A stretch of DNA of 64,000 bases from Ulvibacterium sp965248315 (GCF_965248315.1 NZ_CBDFIX010000002.1:3596001-3660000); one strand, 5' to 3'; counted from the first letter of the stretch, positions 41,669 through 51,233 are shown. Translations and numbers: made by a program. The notes: a model not told the origin generated them from the sequence alone.

Positions 41669-41742
41669 GAATATCTCAGAGGCTAGAAGTGAAAATTGAA
41701 CACCACGGGTATAGAAGAAATCTTTAAATGTTTAATAACACT

Positions 41743-42630
41743 ATGAGTAAGATAGCAGTCATAGGTTCTGGAACCATGGGAAATGGAATCGCCCATGTAT
41801 TTGCCCAAAATGGAAGCGAGGTAAATCTAGTGGATATTTCCAATGATGCCCTAAAGAAGGGGCTTGCCACCATCTCCAAAAACTTGGACCGCATGGTTGC
41901 CAAGGAAAAAATTGATGCGGAAACAAAAAAGGCCACTTTGGGCAACATCACTACCCATACCTCCCTTAATGAAGGAATACAGGGTATTGACGTTGTAATC
42001 GAAGCCGCTACCGAGAACTTGGAAGTTAAGCTCGATATTTTTAGGAATCTTGATGAAAACTGCGGTCCAAATACAATTTTGGCAACCAATACATCCTCAA
42101 TATCCATTACCCAAATCGCCGCAGTGACCAGTAGACCGGATAAGGTGATTGGGATGCATTTTATGAACCCAGTGCCCATTATGCCCTTGATAGAAATAAT
42201 CCGAGGCTATAGCACTTCGAATGCCACTACGGATAGCATTATGGAACTTTCGGAAAAGTTGGGAAAAACACCCGTAGAGGTAAACGACTATCCCGGATTT
42301 GTCGCCAATCGTATTTTAATGCCCATGATTAATGAAGCCATAGAAAGCCTATTTAATGGTGTTGCGGGGGTAAGGGAAATCGATACGGTGATGAAGTTGG
42401 GAATGGCACACCCTATGGGGCCTTTGGAGTTGGCCGATTTTATCGGATTGGATGTTTGTCTATCTATTCTCAACGTAATGTACGATGGTTTTAAAAATCC
42501 AAAATATGCGCCTTCCCCCCTATTGATAAATATGGTCACTGCAGGAAAATTAGGTGTAAAATCCGGAGAAGGGTTCTATTCGTATTCAGGGTCACGAAAA
42601 GCGGAAAAAGTTTCTTCCCAATTCAAATGA
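41743..42630 (+). CDS. 3-hydroxyacyl-CoA (3-hydroxybutyryl-CoA) dehydrogenase
   Basis: NAD-binding dehydrogenase of the short Hbd/PaaH type. ATG 41743 starts MSKIAVIGSGTMGNGIAHVFAQ, as in relatives; an in-frame ATG 15 bases upstream gives an unnatural leader. Diagnostic regions: ATNTSSISITQIA with catalytic context, GMHFMNPVPIMPLIEIIRG (active-site His), NDYPGFVANRILMPMINEA and HPMGPLELADFIGLDV. 295 residues. Oxidises 3-hydroxyacyl-CoA in short-chain fatty acid or butyrate-type metabolism. Confidence 0.93.
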   Translation: MSKIAVIGSGTMGNGIAHVFAQNGSEVNLVDISNDALKKGLATISKNLDRMVAKEKIDAETKKATLGNITTHTSLNEGIQGIDVVIEAATENLEVKLDIFRNLDENCGPNTILATNTSSISITQIAAVTSRPDKVIGMHFMNPVPIMPLIEIIRGYSTSNATTDSIMELSEKLGKTPVEVNDYPGFVANRILMPMINEAIESLFNGVAGVREIDTVMKLGMAHPMGPLELADFIGLDVCLSILNVMYDGFKNPKYAPSPLLINMVTAGKLGVKSGEGFYSYSGSRKAEKVSSQFK

Positions 42631-42637
42631 ATCTCAA

Positions 42638-43873
42638 ATGGCAATAGTAAAACCCTTTAAGGCCATACGTCCTGCCAAGGATAAGGTCGCTTTTGTGGCT
42701 TCTCGATCCTATCAGGAATATTCAAAAAAAGAGCTGGAAGCCGTATTGAGTTTTAATCCGTTTTCATTCTTGCATATTATCAATCCAGGGTACAAGTTTG
42801 ATAAAAGGGTTTCCGGTCCCAAACGTTTTAAATTGGTTTACAACAGATATTTGGAGTTCTTGGAAGACAATATCTTTTTAAAGGATGCCAAGGATAGTTT
42901 CTATTTGTACGAGGTTAAAAAAGATAATTTTCAATGTTGTGGGCTCTTCTGTGCAACCAGTGTTGAAGATTACCAAAGCAATATCATAAAGAAGCACGAA
43001 GATACCATTCGTCCCCGTGAAGAATTATTCGCCCACTATTTGGAAACCGTGAAATTTAACGCAGAACCCGTTTTAATGACCTACAAGGATGATAAAACTA
43101 TTTCAAAAATCATAGCAAACGAAAGACGAAACGAGCCAGAATACCACTTTACAACAACGGATAAGGTTACCCATAGGTTGTGGGTCATTTCTGAAACGGA
43201 AACCGTGAATCAACTGGAAACCGCATTCATCAAATTAAAGGCCTTGTACATTGCTGATGGACATCATAGAAGTGCCTCATCGAATCTTTTGGCGCAAATA
43301 TCCAAAAAAAATAATCCAGACCATACGGGAAATGAGCCCTACAACCGTTTTATGAGCTACCTTATTCCTGAATCCGAAATCAAGATCTATGAATTCAATC
43401 GTATGGTCAAAGATTTGAATGGATTGACCAAAAAAGAATTTCTTATAAAGCTGGATGGGTCTTTTAGAATCGAAAACAAGGGGAACACGCTCTACAAGCC
43501 TACAAAAAAGCATCATTTTAGCATGTATCTGGATGGGGAGTTCTATTCTCTCTACCTTCGGAAAAAGGTATATCGTTTTACCGATGCCCTTAGCAAATTG
43601 GATACCCAAATCCTTTTCAAAACTGTTCTGGGACCTATTTTGAACGTTCAGGATCTACGGAATGATAAGCGTATCCAATATGGTTACGGAAAACATAATA
43701 TTATCCGTATGAAGGATGAAGTGGACCAAGGTAATTTTGCCGTAGGTTTCAGTCTTGTTCCCATAACCATGAACCAGATTAAGGCCATTGCCAATGCGGG
43801 ATTGACCATGCCCCCCAAAAGCACCTATATAGAGCCCAAACTTAGAAGCGGGCTCACCATTTATGAACTATAA
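42638..43873 (+). CDS. DUF1015-family protein
   Basis: A 411-residue cytoplasmic protein of the DUF1015 family: N-terminal VKPFKAIRPAKDKVAFVASRSYQEYS, central YIADGHHRSASSNLL with its conserved Asp-Gly-His-His, and C-terminal KLDTQILFKTVLGPIL. The conserved histidines hint at an enzyme, but no reaction is established for the family to my knowledge. Begins seven bases after the preceding stop, so it belongs to the same transcript. Widely conserved in Bacteroidota near YggS genes. Confidence 0.85.
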   Translation: MAIVKPFKAIRPAKDKVAFVASRSYQEYSKKELEAVLSFNPFSFLHIINPGYKFDKRVSGPKRFKLVYNRYLEFLEDNIFLKDAKDSFYLYEVKKDNFQCCGLFCATSVEDYQSNIIKKHEDTIRPREELFAHYLETVKFNAEPVLMTYKDDKTISKIIANERRNEPEYHFTTTDKVTHRLWVISETETVNQLETAFIKLKALYIADGHHRSASSNLLAQISKKNNPDHTGNEPYNRFMSYLIPESEIKIYEFNRMVKDLNGLTKKEFLIKLDGSFRIENKGNTLYKPTKKHHFSMYLDGEFYSLYLRKKVYRFTDALSKLDTQILFKTVLGPILNVQDLRNDKRIQYGYGKHNIIRMKDEVDQGNFAVGFSLVPITMNQIKAIANAGLTMPPKSTYIEPKLRSGLTIYEL

Positions 43874-43895
43874 CTCTAAAACTTTTTATTTACCT

Positions 43896-44555
43896 ATGTC
43901 CATAACCAAAAATCTCAAAAAAATAAAGAATACCTTACCGGATGATGTTACCTTGGTTGCCGTCTCCAAGACCAAGTCCATTTCAGAAATTAGGGAAGCC
44001 TATGATGCTGGTCATATCATCTTTGGTGAGAATAAAATTCAAGAGATAATCCAAAAATGGGAAAGCATGCCCAAGGACATCCAATGGCATATGATAGGAC
44101 ACGTGCAGCGAAACAAAGTCAGGTATATGGCGGGATTTGTCTCTTTGATACACGGAGTGGACAGCATAAGACTGCTAGGGGAAATAGATAAAAGAGCAAA
44201 ACAAAATAACAGGGTCATAAACTGTCTTTTACAAATTCATATCGCGGAGGAGACTACCAAATTTGGATTAAGCGCCGATGAACTAAATGAAATCATCCAT
44301 TCGGATGAATTTCAGAAAATGAAGAATATTGCTATTGTAGGCTTAATGGGGATGGCTACTTTTACGGATGATACAAATCAAATTAGAAGGGAGTTCAGGT
44401 TTTTGAAAACACTTTTTGATTCTACAAAAAAAATAATTCCGGATATTTCCATTCTTTCCATGGGCATGAGTGGGGACTATGAAATAGCCATTGAAGAGGG
44501 CAGTAACATGGTACGTATAGGAAGTAGTATCTTTGGGGCAAGAAACGGACATTAG
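43896..44555 (+). CDS. YggS-family pyridoxal phosphate homeostasis protein
   Basis: A 219-residue PLP-binding TIM barrel without known catalysis that buffers pyridoxal phosphate. ATG 43896 gives MSITKNLKKIKNTLP, the family start; an ATG at 43863 overlaps the previous gene. Motifs: TLVAVSKTKS with the PLP-lysine, GENKIQEI, WHMIGHVQRNK, TTKFGLSADE, and LSMGMSGDYEIAIEEGSNMVRIG. Twenty-two bases after the DUF1015 stop. Confidence 0.92.
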   Translation: MSITKNLKKIKNTLPDDVTLVAVSKTKSISEIREAYDAGHIIFGENKIQEIIQKWESMPKDIQWHMIGHVQRNKVRYMAGFVSLIHGVDSIRLLGEIDKRAKQNNRVINCLLQIHIAEETTKFGLSADELNEIIHSDEFQKMKNIAIVGLMGMATFTDDTNQIRREFRFLKTLFDSTKKIIPDISILSMGMSGDYEIAIEEGSNMVRIGSSIFGARNGH

Positions 44556-44594
44556 GATTAAACTTCTTTTGAATCTGGCAAAACAGCTTATTGC

Positions 44595-45962
44595 ATGTAT
44601 GCAGTTTTAGATATTGAGACAACAGGTGGCAAATACAATGAAGAGGGCATTACAGAGATTGCCATACATAAATTTGACGGCCACCAAGTAGTTGATAAGT
44701 TTATAAGTTTGGTGAATCCGGAAAGAGAAATACAGCCCTTTGTTGTAAATCTGACGGGAATCAATAACAAGATGTTACGGACTGCCCCAAAATTCCATGA
44801 GGTGGCCAAACGCATTGTGGAAATTACACAAGACAGTGTATTGGTGGCCCACAACGCACAATTCGATTATAGAATTCTTCGGACCGAATTCAGAAGGTTA
44901 GGTTATAACTTTGAGCGTAAAACATTGTGCACCGTAGATTTGGCCAAAAAACTAATTCCGGATGCTGAATCGCATAGTTTGGGCAAACTGGTGCGTTCAT
45001 TAGGAATCCCCGTTAGTGATAGACATCGGGCCAATGGAGATGCATTGGCCACTTTAAAACTTTTTAAGGTATTGCTTTCCAAGGATTTGGATAAATCCAT
45101 AGTCAACCATATCATGCGTTCGGAAACGCAGGGTGAACTTTCTCCAAGACAATTGGATATGGTTGAGCAGATGCCTTCGGAAACAGGGGTTTACTATATG
45201 TATAACAAAGAGGGGGAGCTAATATTTCTAGGGAAATCCAACAATATCAAAAAAAAGGTAAACGAGCACTTCATTAAAAATGGTGAACGCGCAAGACAGA
45301 TTCAAAAAGAAACCAAAAAGGTGATTTTTGAGAAAACCGGGAGCGAATTGGTCGCCCTATTAAAAGAGAACGAGGAATTAAGGCGTAATAAACCCAAGTA
45401 TGCCCAGCATAGGAGAAAAAAGTTATTTTCCCATGCGGTTTATCAAGTTATGGATGATTGCGGTTATGTTACCTTAAAGGCCGCATCACATACTTTTTCC
45501 AAAGGGATGGTAACCACTTTTAATAGTTTTCAAGGAGCCAGAAAATTTATTCGCCAAATCACCATCGAAAATGAATTGTGTGAAAAACTAAATGGACTTG
45601 TCGAAGCTAAAAACAAATGCCTGGAATCCAAAGATGGCTGCTGTAAAGAAGCCCATAAGAACGGAAAAGATATTTTAGATTACAATAAAAGAGCTCTGGA
45701 GGTATTGGCAAAATTTTCCTTGGCCGGTAAAAATATCGTTATTGTGGATAAGGGAAGGGAAACTGGGGAATACAGTGCCATTCTTATAAAAAATGGAGCC
45801 TTTCAAGGGTTTGGATACTACGACCTAAACCATCAAATTAATAATATTCATATCTTAGAATCCGTTATAACACCTATGAAGGGTGATGCGAACACCACCC
45901 ACATCTTGGAATCGTATCTCAGAAAAAAAAGGGTTATAAAGATTTTGGACTTAAATTCTTGA
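44595..45962 (+). CDS. DEDDh exonuclease fused to a degenerate GIY-YIG domain
   Basis: A 455-residue two-domain nuclease-type protein. Residues 1-165 form a DnaQ-like 3'-5' exonuclease with all five active-site residues (D6, E8, D91, H144, D149). Residues about 195-280 match the UvrC-like GIY-YIG fold, but the second motif is FLG (Phe211 for the general-base Tyr) and the catalytic Arg position is Lys221; the metal-binding Glu258 is kept. The C-terminal part has an unmatched Cys cluster (CLESKDGCC). Such fusions are known in Bacteria; a DNA-processing role is likely, but the second active site may be inactive. Confidence 0.88.
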   Translation: MYAVLDIETTGGKYNEEGITEIAIHKFDGHQVVDKFISLVNPEREIQPFVVNLTGINNKMLRTAPKFHEVAKRIVEITQDSVLVAHNAQFDYRILRTEFRRLGYNFERKTLCTVDLAKKLIPDAESHSLGKLVRSLGIPVSDRHRANGDALATLKLFKVLLSKDLDKSIVNHIMRSETQGELSPRQLDMVEQMPSETGVYYMYNKEGELIFLGKSNNIKKKVNEHFIKNGERARQIQKETKKVIFEKTGSELVALLKENEELRRNKPKYAQHRRKKLFSHAVYQVMDDCGYVTLKAASHTFSKGMVTTFNSFQGARKFIRQITIENELCEKLNGLVEAKNKCLESKDGCCKEAHKNGKDILDYNKRALEVLAKFSLAGKNIVIVDKGRETGEYSAILIKNGAFQGFGYYDLNHQINNIHILESVITPMKGDANTTHILESYLRKKRVIKILDLNS

Positions 45963-45965
45963 TGT

Positions 45966-46802
45966 TTGGAAAGTCAAAACACGGATAAGGATTGGAGATA
46001 TAAGCTTCATGCTGTCATTTACGGAACGCATACCCGGATCGGCAAGTTATTCGATATCATCTTGCTGGTTGTAATTGTCTATAGCATTATAGTCGTTATG
46101 TTGGAAAGTGTTCCCCGTTTTGATGTGAAATATCATAGATTTTTAGATATCTCGGAATGGGTAGTCACCATACTCTTTTCCATCGAATATATTTTACGTA
46201 TTATTTGCATAAAAAGGCCAAGCAAATACATTTTTAGCTTCTTTGGAATAATTGACCTACTCTCCACCATTCCAAAATACCTCTCTTTTTTCCTTGTAGG
46301 TTCACAATACCTAACGGCCTTTAGAGCCCTTCGTCTGCTTCGGGTTTTTCGAATATTGAAATTGGTACGGTTTGTAGGGGAGTCCAACAATCTTGTTAGA
46401 GCGCTCAGGGCCAGCCGCACAAAAATATTCATTTTTGTTTTTTTTGTCCTTGTCATCTCCATTCTATTAGGTACCACTATGTATTTGATAGAAGGACCAC
46501 AACACGGTTTTAACAGTATTCCCCATAGCGTTTACTGGACTATTGTAACATTGACTACCGTGGGATACGGGGATATATCCCCAGAAACCGGTCTGGGACA
46601 GATTATTGCTACATTGATTATGATTATCGGTTACGGTATTATTGCAGTACCAACGGGTATTGTTTCGGCTGAATATGCCTCCTCTAAAAAGAACCTTAAA
46701 AACGTAGACGAAGGAAGGTGTTGTCAGAATTGCGGTTCGGAAATCATGAGGAGCGATGCGCGTTACTGCCGTGTATGCGGTCATAAATTAACGGATGATT
46801 AA
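45966..46802 (+). CDS. Voltage-gated-type potassium channel with C-terminal zinc ribbon
   Basis: A 278-residue integral membrane protein. TTG 45966 starts a full N-terminal helix; no better start exists. Six predicted helices: S1-S3 (about 29-45, 63-80, 94-110), an S4 with basic residues every third position (R120, R123, R126, R129, K132, R135), then pore and S6. The selectivity filter is TTVGYGD (197-203). The cytosolic C terminus ends in a CxxC...CxxC zinc-ribbon-like motif (Cys253, 256, 268, 271), unusual for channels. It overlaps miaA by one base. Confidence 0.92.
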   Translation: MESQNTDKDWRYKLHAVIYGTHTRIGKLFDIILLVVIVYSIIVVMLESVPRFDVKYHRFLDISEWVVTILFSIEYILRIICIKRPSKYIFSFFGIIDLLSTIPKYLSFFLVGSQYLTAFRALRLLRVFRILKLVRFVGESNNLVRALRASRTKIFIFVFFVLVISILLGTTMYLIEGPQHGFNSIPHSVYWTIVTLTTVGYGDISPETGLGQIIATLIMIIGYGIIAVPTGIVSAEYASSKKNLKNVDEGRCCQNCGSEIMRSDARYCRVCGHKLTDD

Positions 46803-47722
46803 TGACCGGTAAGTTTCTGATCAATGTTATTGGACCTACGGCTATTGGAAAAACCAAAATGGCTATTGCCCTTGCCCAATACTTTGATACGGAAATAATT
46901 TCGGCGGATTCCAGACAGTTCTACAAGGAAATGCGAATAGGTACTGCCGTACCTTCCATTGAAGAATTAAATACGGTACCACATCATTTTATACAATTTA
47001 AAAGCACTTTTGAACCGTATTCGGTAGGAGATTTTGAGCGGGATGCCTTGTCTCTATTGAAACAACTTTTTGCAAAAAAAAATGTAGTCGTTATTGCAGG
47101 AGGAAGTGGATTGTATATCGATGCCGTTACCAAAGGTCTGGATAAGTTTCCCAAGGTTGCTCCGGAAGTCCGTAAGGAACTAAACCAGCGCCTAGAGGTT
47201 GAAGGTATTGAAGGTCTCCAAAAACAATTGAAGCAACTGGATCCTATACATTACGACAAAGTAGATCTTGAAAACCCTCATCGCCTCGTGCGGGCGTTGG
47301 AGGTTTGTCTTGGAACTGGAAAACCCTACTCCTCTTTTTTGAAAGGAAAAAGCCAAAAAAGATTTTTCTCTGTAGTAAATGTTGGACTTCAGGCAGATCG
47401 AGAAGTGATTTACAAACGTATTGACAAAAGAGTAGATCTCATGATGCAAGAAGGACTTTTGGAGGAGGCAAGATCATTACATCACCATAAAAAGGAAAAC
47501 GCATTACAAACGGTTGGATACAAGGAGCTTTTCAATTACTTTGAAGGTATTTGGGAGTTGGATTTTGCGATATCCGAAATTAAAAAAAATACCAGAAGGT
47601 TTGCCAAAAGACAACTCACTTGGTTTCGAAAAGATGAATCCATCCTTTGGTTCCCTTATGACTGCGATGTGCACGAAGTCGTTGAATCCATAAAAGATAA
47701 AATGAAAAGCGACAATGGTTAA
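46802..47722 (+). CDS. miaA: tRNA dimethylallyltransferase
   Basis: Transfers dimethylallyl to A37 of tRNAs reading UNN codons. 306 residues. P-loop GPTAIGKTKMAIALA, SADSRQFYKEMRIGTAVPS and HHFIQF near 60 (substrate gate), GGSGLYIDAVTKG, RVDLMMQEGLLEE, and YKELFNYFEG plus KRQLTWFRKD match the family. ATG 46802 shares its first base with the stop of the potassium channel, and its own 3' end overlaps the next gene by eight bases. Confidence 0.96.
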   Translation: MTGKFLINVIGPTAIGKTKMAIALAQYFDTEIISADSRQFYKEMRIGTAVPSIEELNTVPHHFIQFKSTFEPYSVGDFERDALSLLKQLFAKKNVVVIAGGSGLYIDAVTKGLDKFPKVAPEVRKELNQRLEVEGIEGLQKQLKQLDPIHYDKVDLENPHRLVRALEVCLGTGKPYSSFLKGKSQKRFFSVVNVGLQADREVIYKRIDKRVDLMMQEGLLEEARSLHHHKKENALQTVGYKELFNYFEGIWELDFAISEIKKNTRRFAKRQLTWFRKDESILWFPYDCDVHEVVESIKDKMKSDNG

Positions 47723-48212
47723 AACTACTGTTTTCTTTATTATGGGCGTGTCCGGTTCAGGTAAATCTACCGTTGGTAAGCTACTGGCAACAGAGCTTAA
47801 TGTTCCCTTTTTTGACGGGGACGACTACCACCCGGATGAAAATGTGGCAAAAATGGCCGCTGGAAACCCTCTAAATGATACTGACAGAAAAGAGTGGTTA
47901 TTACGGTTGAATGCTTTGGTACGCAAAAATTTGGATTCGGGAGCCGTTATTGCCTGCTCTGCGTTAAAAGAAAGCTATCGTTCCCAACTTGCGGACGGCG
48001 TATTAGAAAAAATCAGATTTGTGCATCTAAAGGGTAGTTTTGAAGAAATTCGGGATAGAATGCAAAAAAGAAAAGATCACTTTATGCCGCCAAAACTGCT
48101 AAAATCTCAATTCGATACTTTAGAACCCCCTGAAAGGGCTATTTCAATCTCTATAAAACAAAGTCCTTCATCCATTGTTCTGAAGATTCTCGAACATCTT
48201 AACCAAAATTAA
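47715..48212 (+). CDS. Gluconokinase-like carbohydrate kinase
   Basis: A 165-residue P-loop kinase of the gluconokinase (GntK/IdnK) family. P-loop GVSGSGKSTVG, FFDGDDYHPDENVAKMAAGNPLNDTDRKEW (substrate region), ACSALKESYRSQL and FMPPKLLKSQFDTLEPP are typical. It phosphorylates gluconate to 6-phosphogluconate in the ordinary family members. No gluconate transporter or dehydratase is nearby. ATG 47715 overlaps the end of miaA; its own stop lies within the following terminator. Confidence 0.85.
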   Translation: MVKTTVFFIMGVSGSGKSTVGKLLATELNVPFFDGDDYHPDENVAKMAAGNPLNDTDRKEWLLRLNALVRKNLDSGAVIACSALKESYRSQLADGVLEKIRFVHLKGSFEEIRDRMQKRKDHFMPPKLLKSQFDTLEPPERAISISIKQSPSSIVLKILEHLNQN

Positions 48213-48249
48213 AAAGGGGCGGATATTGAATATCCGCCCCTTTTTAATT
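48207..48249. terminator. Very strong bidirectional terminator
   Basis: A perfect 20-base inverted repeat (48207-48226 and 48230-48249) with a three-base loop and GGGGCGG/CCGCCCC core, flanked by A and T runs, between convergent gluconokinase and response-regulator genes. It starts inside the gluconokinase gene and includes its stop codon. Confidence 0.95.
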
Positions 48250-48268
48250 CATGATGTAAAGGAGAAGG

Positions 48269-48979
48269 TTAACTTTCGGTCTTTACGACCAACCTAAATC
48301 CCTCTCCATGAATATTCAATATTTCTACTGTATCGTCTAGTTTCAAATATTTCCGCAACTTGGCGATATAAACATCCATACTACGGGAAGTGAAGTAGTT
48401 GTCATCCCTCCATATTTTTGTCAGGGCCAATTCCCTGGGCATCAAATCGTTTTCATGCAAAGCCAATAAACGCAGTAATTCGTTTTCCTTAGGAGATAAT
48501 TTTATGGCCTCTTCATCCCTATATTTCAAAAATCTCAATTTTGAATTCAAATGAAAATTTCCTATTTGAAACTCAAATTTTTTACTATCTGCCAATGAAT
48601 TGGAGGCTTTTCTTTGAAGTATCGCTTTAAGCTTCATTAGAAGCACCTCAGAATCAAAAGGTTTGTTCAGATAATCGTCCGCTCCCGCCTTATACCCTTT
48701 TAAGACATCTTCCTTCATGGTCTTCGCCGTAAGAAAAACTATAGGGACGTTCTCATTTTTTTCGCGTATTTCCTTGGCAAGAGTGAATCCATCCTTATAA
48801 GGCATCATAACATCCAAGATGCAAACATCATAATTATCCTTTTTAAATTTTTCAAATCCCTCCATCCCGTTTTTGGCCAAGGTCACGTCAAAATCGTTCA
48901 TTGATAAGTAGTCCTTAAGAACAATCCCAAAATTCGGGTCGTCCTCAACCAAAAGTATTTTCTTATTTACTGTTTCCAT
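48269..48979 (-). CDS. OmpR-family response regulator (RprY-like)
   Basis: A 236-residue regulator: receiver with acidic pair in LVEDDPNFG, phospho-acceptor Asp in VCILDVMMP near 56, Thr/Lys in FLTAK and NKPFDSE, and a winged-helix DNA-binding domain from about 135 (LSPKENELLRLLALHEND, SRSMDVYIAKLRKYL). Six bases after the sensor kinase stop. The pair resembles RprXY, an OmpR-class system characterised in Bacteroides; target genes unknown here. Confidence 0.92.
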   Translation of the reverse strand: METVNKKILLVEDDPNFGIVLKDYLSMNDFDVTLAKNGMEGFEKFKKDNYDVCILDVMMPYKDGFTLAKEIREKNENVPIVFLTAKTMKEDVLKGYKAGADDYLNKPFDSEVLLMKLKAILQRKASNSLADSKKFEFQIGNFHLNSKLRFLKYRDEEAIKLSPKENELLRLLALHENDLMPRELALTKIWRDDNYFTSRSMDVYIAKLRKYLKLDDTVEILNIHGEGFRLVVKTES

Positions 48980-48985
48980 AAGTTG

Positions 48986-50566
48986 TTAAATTAAAGGTAG
49001 TTTTATGTAGAAAATGCTTCCTTTTTCTTTTTCACTTTCCGCATAAACCTCACCTTGATGATCTTCAATTATTTTTTTTACATAGGCTAGACCCAAGCCA
49101 TGTCCTTTTATATTGTGTATGTCTCCTGTATGCTCCCTATAAAACTTCTCAAAAACCTTTTTTAAAACCGCTTTGCTCATCCCAGCACCTTGATCCTGAA
49201 TTTTTACGATAATGAAGTTCTTGGCAACTTCAGAATACACATCGATTTTAGGCGCTTCAGGGGAATATTTAATGGCATTGTCCAAAATATTCACTACTAC
49301 ATTGGTAAAGTGCACATCATTGGCCAAAACCTCTGTTCTGTCCGCATCCAAGTGGGTCTTTATATAACCTCCACGATCGCCGACTATGAGCTTTACATGT
49401 GCAATAGCCCTTTGGATTATGTCGTGTACATCAACCCTGTCCTTACTGATATCCAACTGGTTTTTTTCCAGTTTGGAAATCCGAAGTACATTTTCTACTT
49501 GAGCGTGCATACGTTTATTCTCGTCCCGTATCATTTGTAAGTATCTCTGTACCTTCTCCTTATCATTGAATGCCTTAGGGTTCTTTATGGCCTCTACGGC
49601 CAAATTTATGGTAGCTATAGGTGTCTTGAATTCGTGGGTCATGTTATTGATAAAGTCCGATTTTATTTCGGAAATCTGCTTTTGTCTAATGAGTTGGTAT
49701 ATTGCACTTGAATAGGCCACTACAATAACCAAGGTGAACAAAAGTGATAAAGCCGCCATTCCCAAAACAGATTGCACTAAAAACCGCTTCTTTTTCGGAA
49801 AGGATATCAAAAGGGAAAAATTGGAATTGCCCTCGCTATCCTTGAAAATGGGACCTTCGTAAAATTTTCCCTCCTCAAATTTGAATTTTCTAGATTTTAC
49901 TTTGGTAGGAAGCCCCTTGCTATACACCCCATATTCAAAAACAATTTCCATCCCGCGGTTTCTTAATTCGCGATCCAGAAGCAGTTCTATCTCCTGTTTG
50001 GAAACCCTTTTATGAATAGGTACTTGTTTTGCAAACTCACTGAAAACTTCCTGAAACTGAGCCTTTTCAATAGAGGAAAGCCCTCCTATTTTTTGCAATT
50101 TTTGTATAGGGTTAAGCTTATACTGTTTCCCATCCAGACCAAAATCTTCCTTGAAAATGGTCTTTGTCCGCTTGCTGGTATAACTTTTAATTGTAGTGGT
50201 ATCATTTACACTACCATTGTCAAAGAACGTGGATGCTATACCGTAATCTTCTTCCAAGATACCGTGGGAGTAAAAAAGTATCTCATTGGAGTTTATATCA
50301 CGGTCAATAAAAAAAATGTTTCTAAGATGAGATCCTTGGAGCTCCCCAATACTATCTTTCTGATTAAGGTACCTATCAAAATAATCCTTGGTCTCCCTTT
50401 CTGTTATTTTGTCGGTTACCTTGTTAAGTATCTCACCAATAGTATTGGAGAATTGTTCCTCCCTGTCCTCTACCGATCTTTTTATCCAAAATACTTGAAC
50501 GAAGATTATCCCGATTAGAGATAGGCTCATTAGGATAACCAAAAGAACAAACAATCTCTTATTCAT
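48986..50566 (-). CDS. Sensor histidine kinase (RprX-like)
   Basis: A 526-residue membrane kinase. Two membrane helices (about 5-27 and 271-293) frame a periplasmic region of about 240 residues with no recognised sensor domain. The cytoplasmic part has the H box FINNMTHEFKTPIATINLAVEA (catalytic His) and a HATPase with N box VVVNILDNAIKYSP, G1 KIQDQGAGMS and G2 GHGLGLAYVKKII. The N-terminal IGIIFVQVFWIKRSVEDREEQF is typical of the RprX group. Forms an operon with the response regulator. Confidence 0.93.
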   Translation of the reverse strand: MNKRLFVLLVILMSLSLIGIIFVQVFWIKRSVEDREEQFSNTIGEILNKVTDKITERETKDYFDRYLNQKDSIGELQGSHLRNIFFIDRDINSNEILFYSHGILEEDYGIASTFFDNGSVNDTTTIKSYTSKRTKTIFKEDFGLDGKQYKLNPIQKLQKIGGLSSIEKAQFQEVFSEFAKQVPIHKRVSKQEIELLLDRELRNRGMEIVFEYGVYSKGLPTKVKSRKFKFEEGKFYEGPIFKDSEGNSNFSLLISFPKKKRFLVQSVLGMAALSLLFTLVIVVAYSSAIYQLIRQKQISEIKSDFINNMTHEFKTPIATINLAVEAIKNPKAFNDKEKVQRYLQMIRDENKRMHAQVENVLRISKLEKNQLDISKDRVDVHDIIQRAIAHVKLIVGDRGGYIKTHLDADRTEVLANDVHFTNVVVNILDNAIKYSPEAPKIDVYSEVAKNFIIVKIQDQGAGMSKAVLKKVFEKFYREHTGDIHNIKGHGLGLAYVKKIIEDHQGEVYAESEKEKGSIFYIKLPLI

Positions 50567-50648
50567 CTTCGGGTAAAATTAAATATTTAACAACTAGTAT
50601 TTTGTACGTTTAACCTAACCTTAACAAAAATGTTAAAATGGCAAACTA

Positions 50649-51233
50649 TCAGTTATTATCAAGGAGAAGGCTATGTATTTCCTTAACTTTTAAACGTGTT
50701 TCATCTAAATTTTCGTTGTTTATCACGAAATCGGAAAGTGGAATTTTTTTCGAATCGGGCCATTGGTTACCCATTCGCTCCAATATTCTTTCACGAGAGG
50801 AACCATCCCGTTCTAAAATCCTATCAATCCGTATTTCCTCTGGAGCGCTAACCAAAATAATTTTATCATAAAAATCTTGGTTTTCATTTTCAAATATAAT
50901 GGCCGCTTCTTGAATAAGATAACAGAATTTTTGTCTTCTTGCCCAAGACTTAAAACTTTTTCTCACTAACGGGTGGACGATCTCATTGAGCTTTTTTAGC
51001 AATTCCGCATCCCTAAAAACCTTCTTCGCTATATAGGAACGATTCAGTTTCTTGTTGGAATAGGCTTCCTCCCCCAAAAGTTCACTTATCTTCTTCCGTG
51101 CCGTTTTGGACGAAACCATCAACTTTTTGGCCCGCTCGTCTGAATTGTACACCGGCACTCCTAGCTCTTTAAACATCTTGGCAACGGTACTTTTACCGCT
51201 TCCTATCCCACCTGTTAGACCAATAATCCTCAT
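50649..51233 (-). CDS. coaE: Dephospho-CoA kinase
   Basis: Final step of CoA synthesis: phosphorylates the ribose 3'-OH of dephospho-CoA. 194 residues. P-loop IGLTGGIGSGKSTVAKMF, VYNSDERAKKL, HPLVRKSFKSW and RILERDGSSRERILERM match. Its ATG overlaps the stop of the YbbR gene by four bases (ATGA). Functionally related to panB and coaBC elsewhere in this window, but not in one operon with them. Confidence 0.95.
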   Translation of the reverse strand: MRIIGLTGGIGSGKSTVAKMFKELGVPVYNSDERAKKLMVSSKTARKKISELLGEEAYSNKKLNRSYIAKKVFRDAELLKKLNEIVHPLVRKSFKSWARRQKFCYLIQEAAIIFENENQDFYDKIILVSAPEEIRIDRILERDGSSRERILERMGNQWPDSKKIPLSDFVINNENLDETRLKVKEIHSLLLDNN

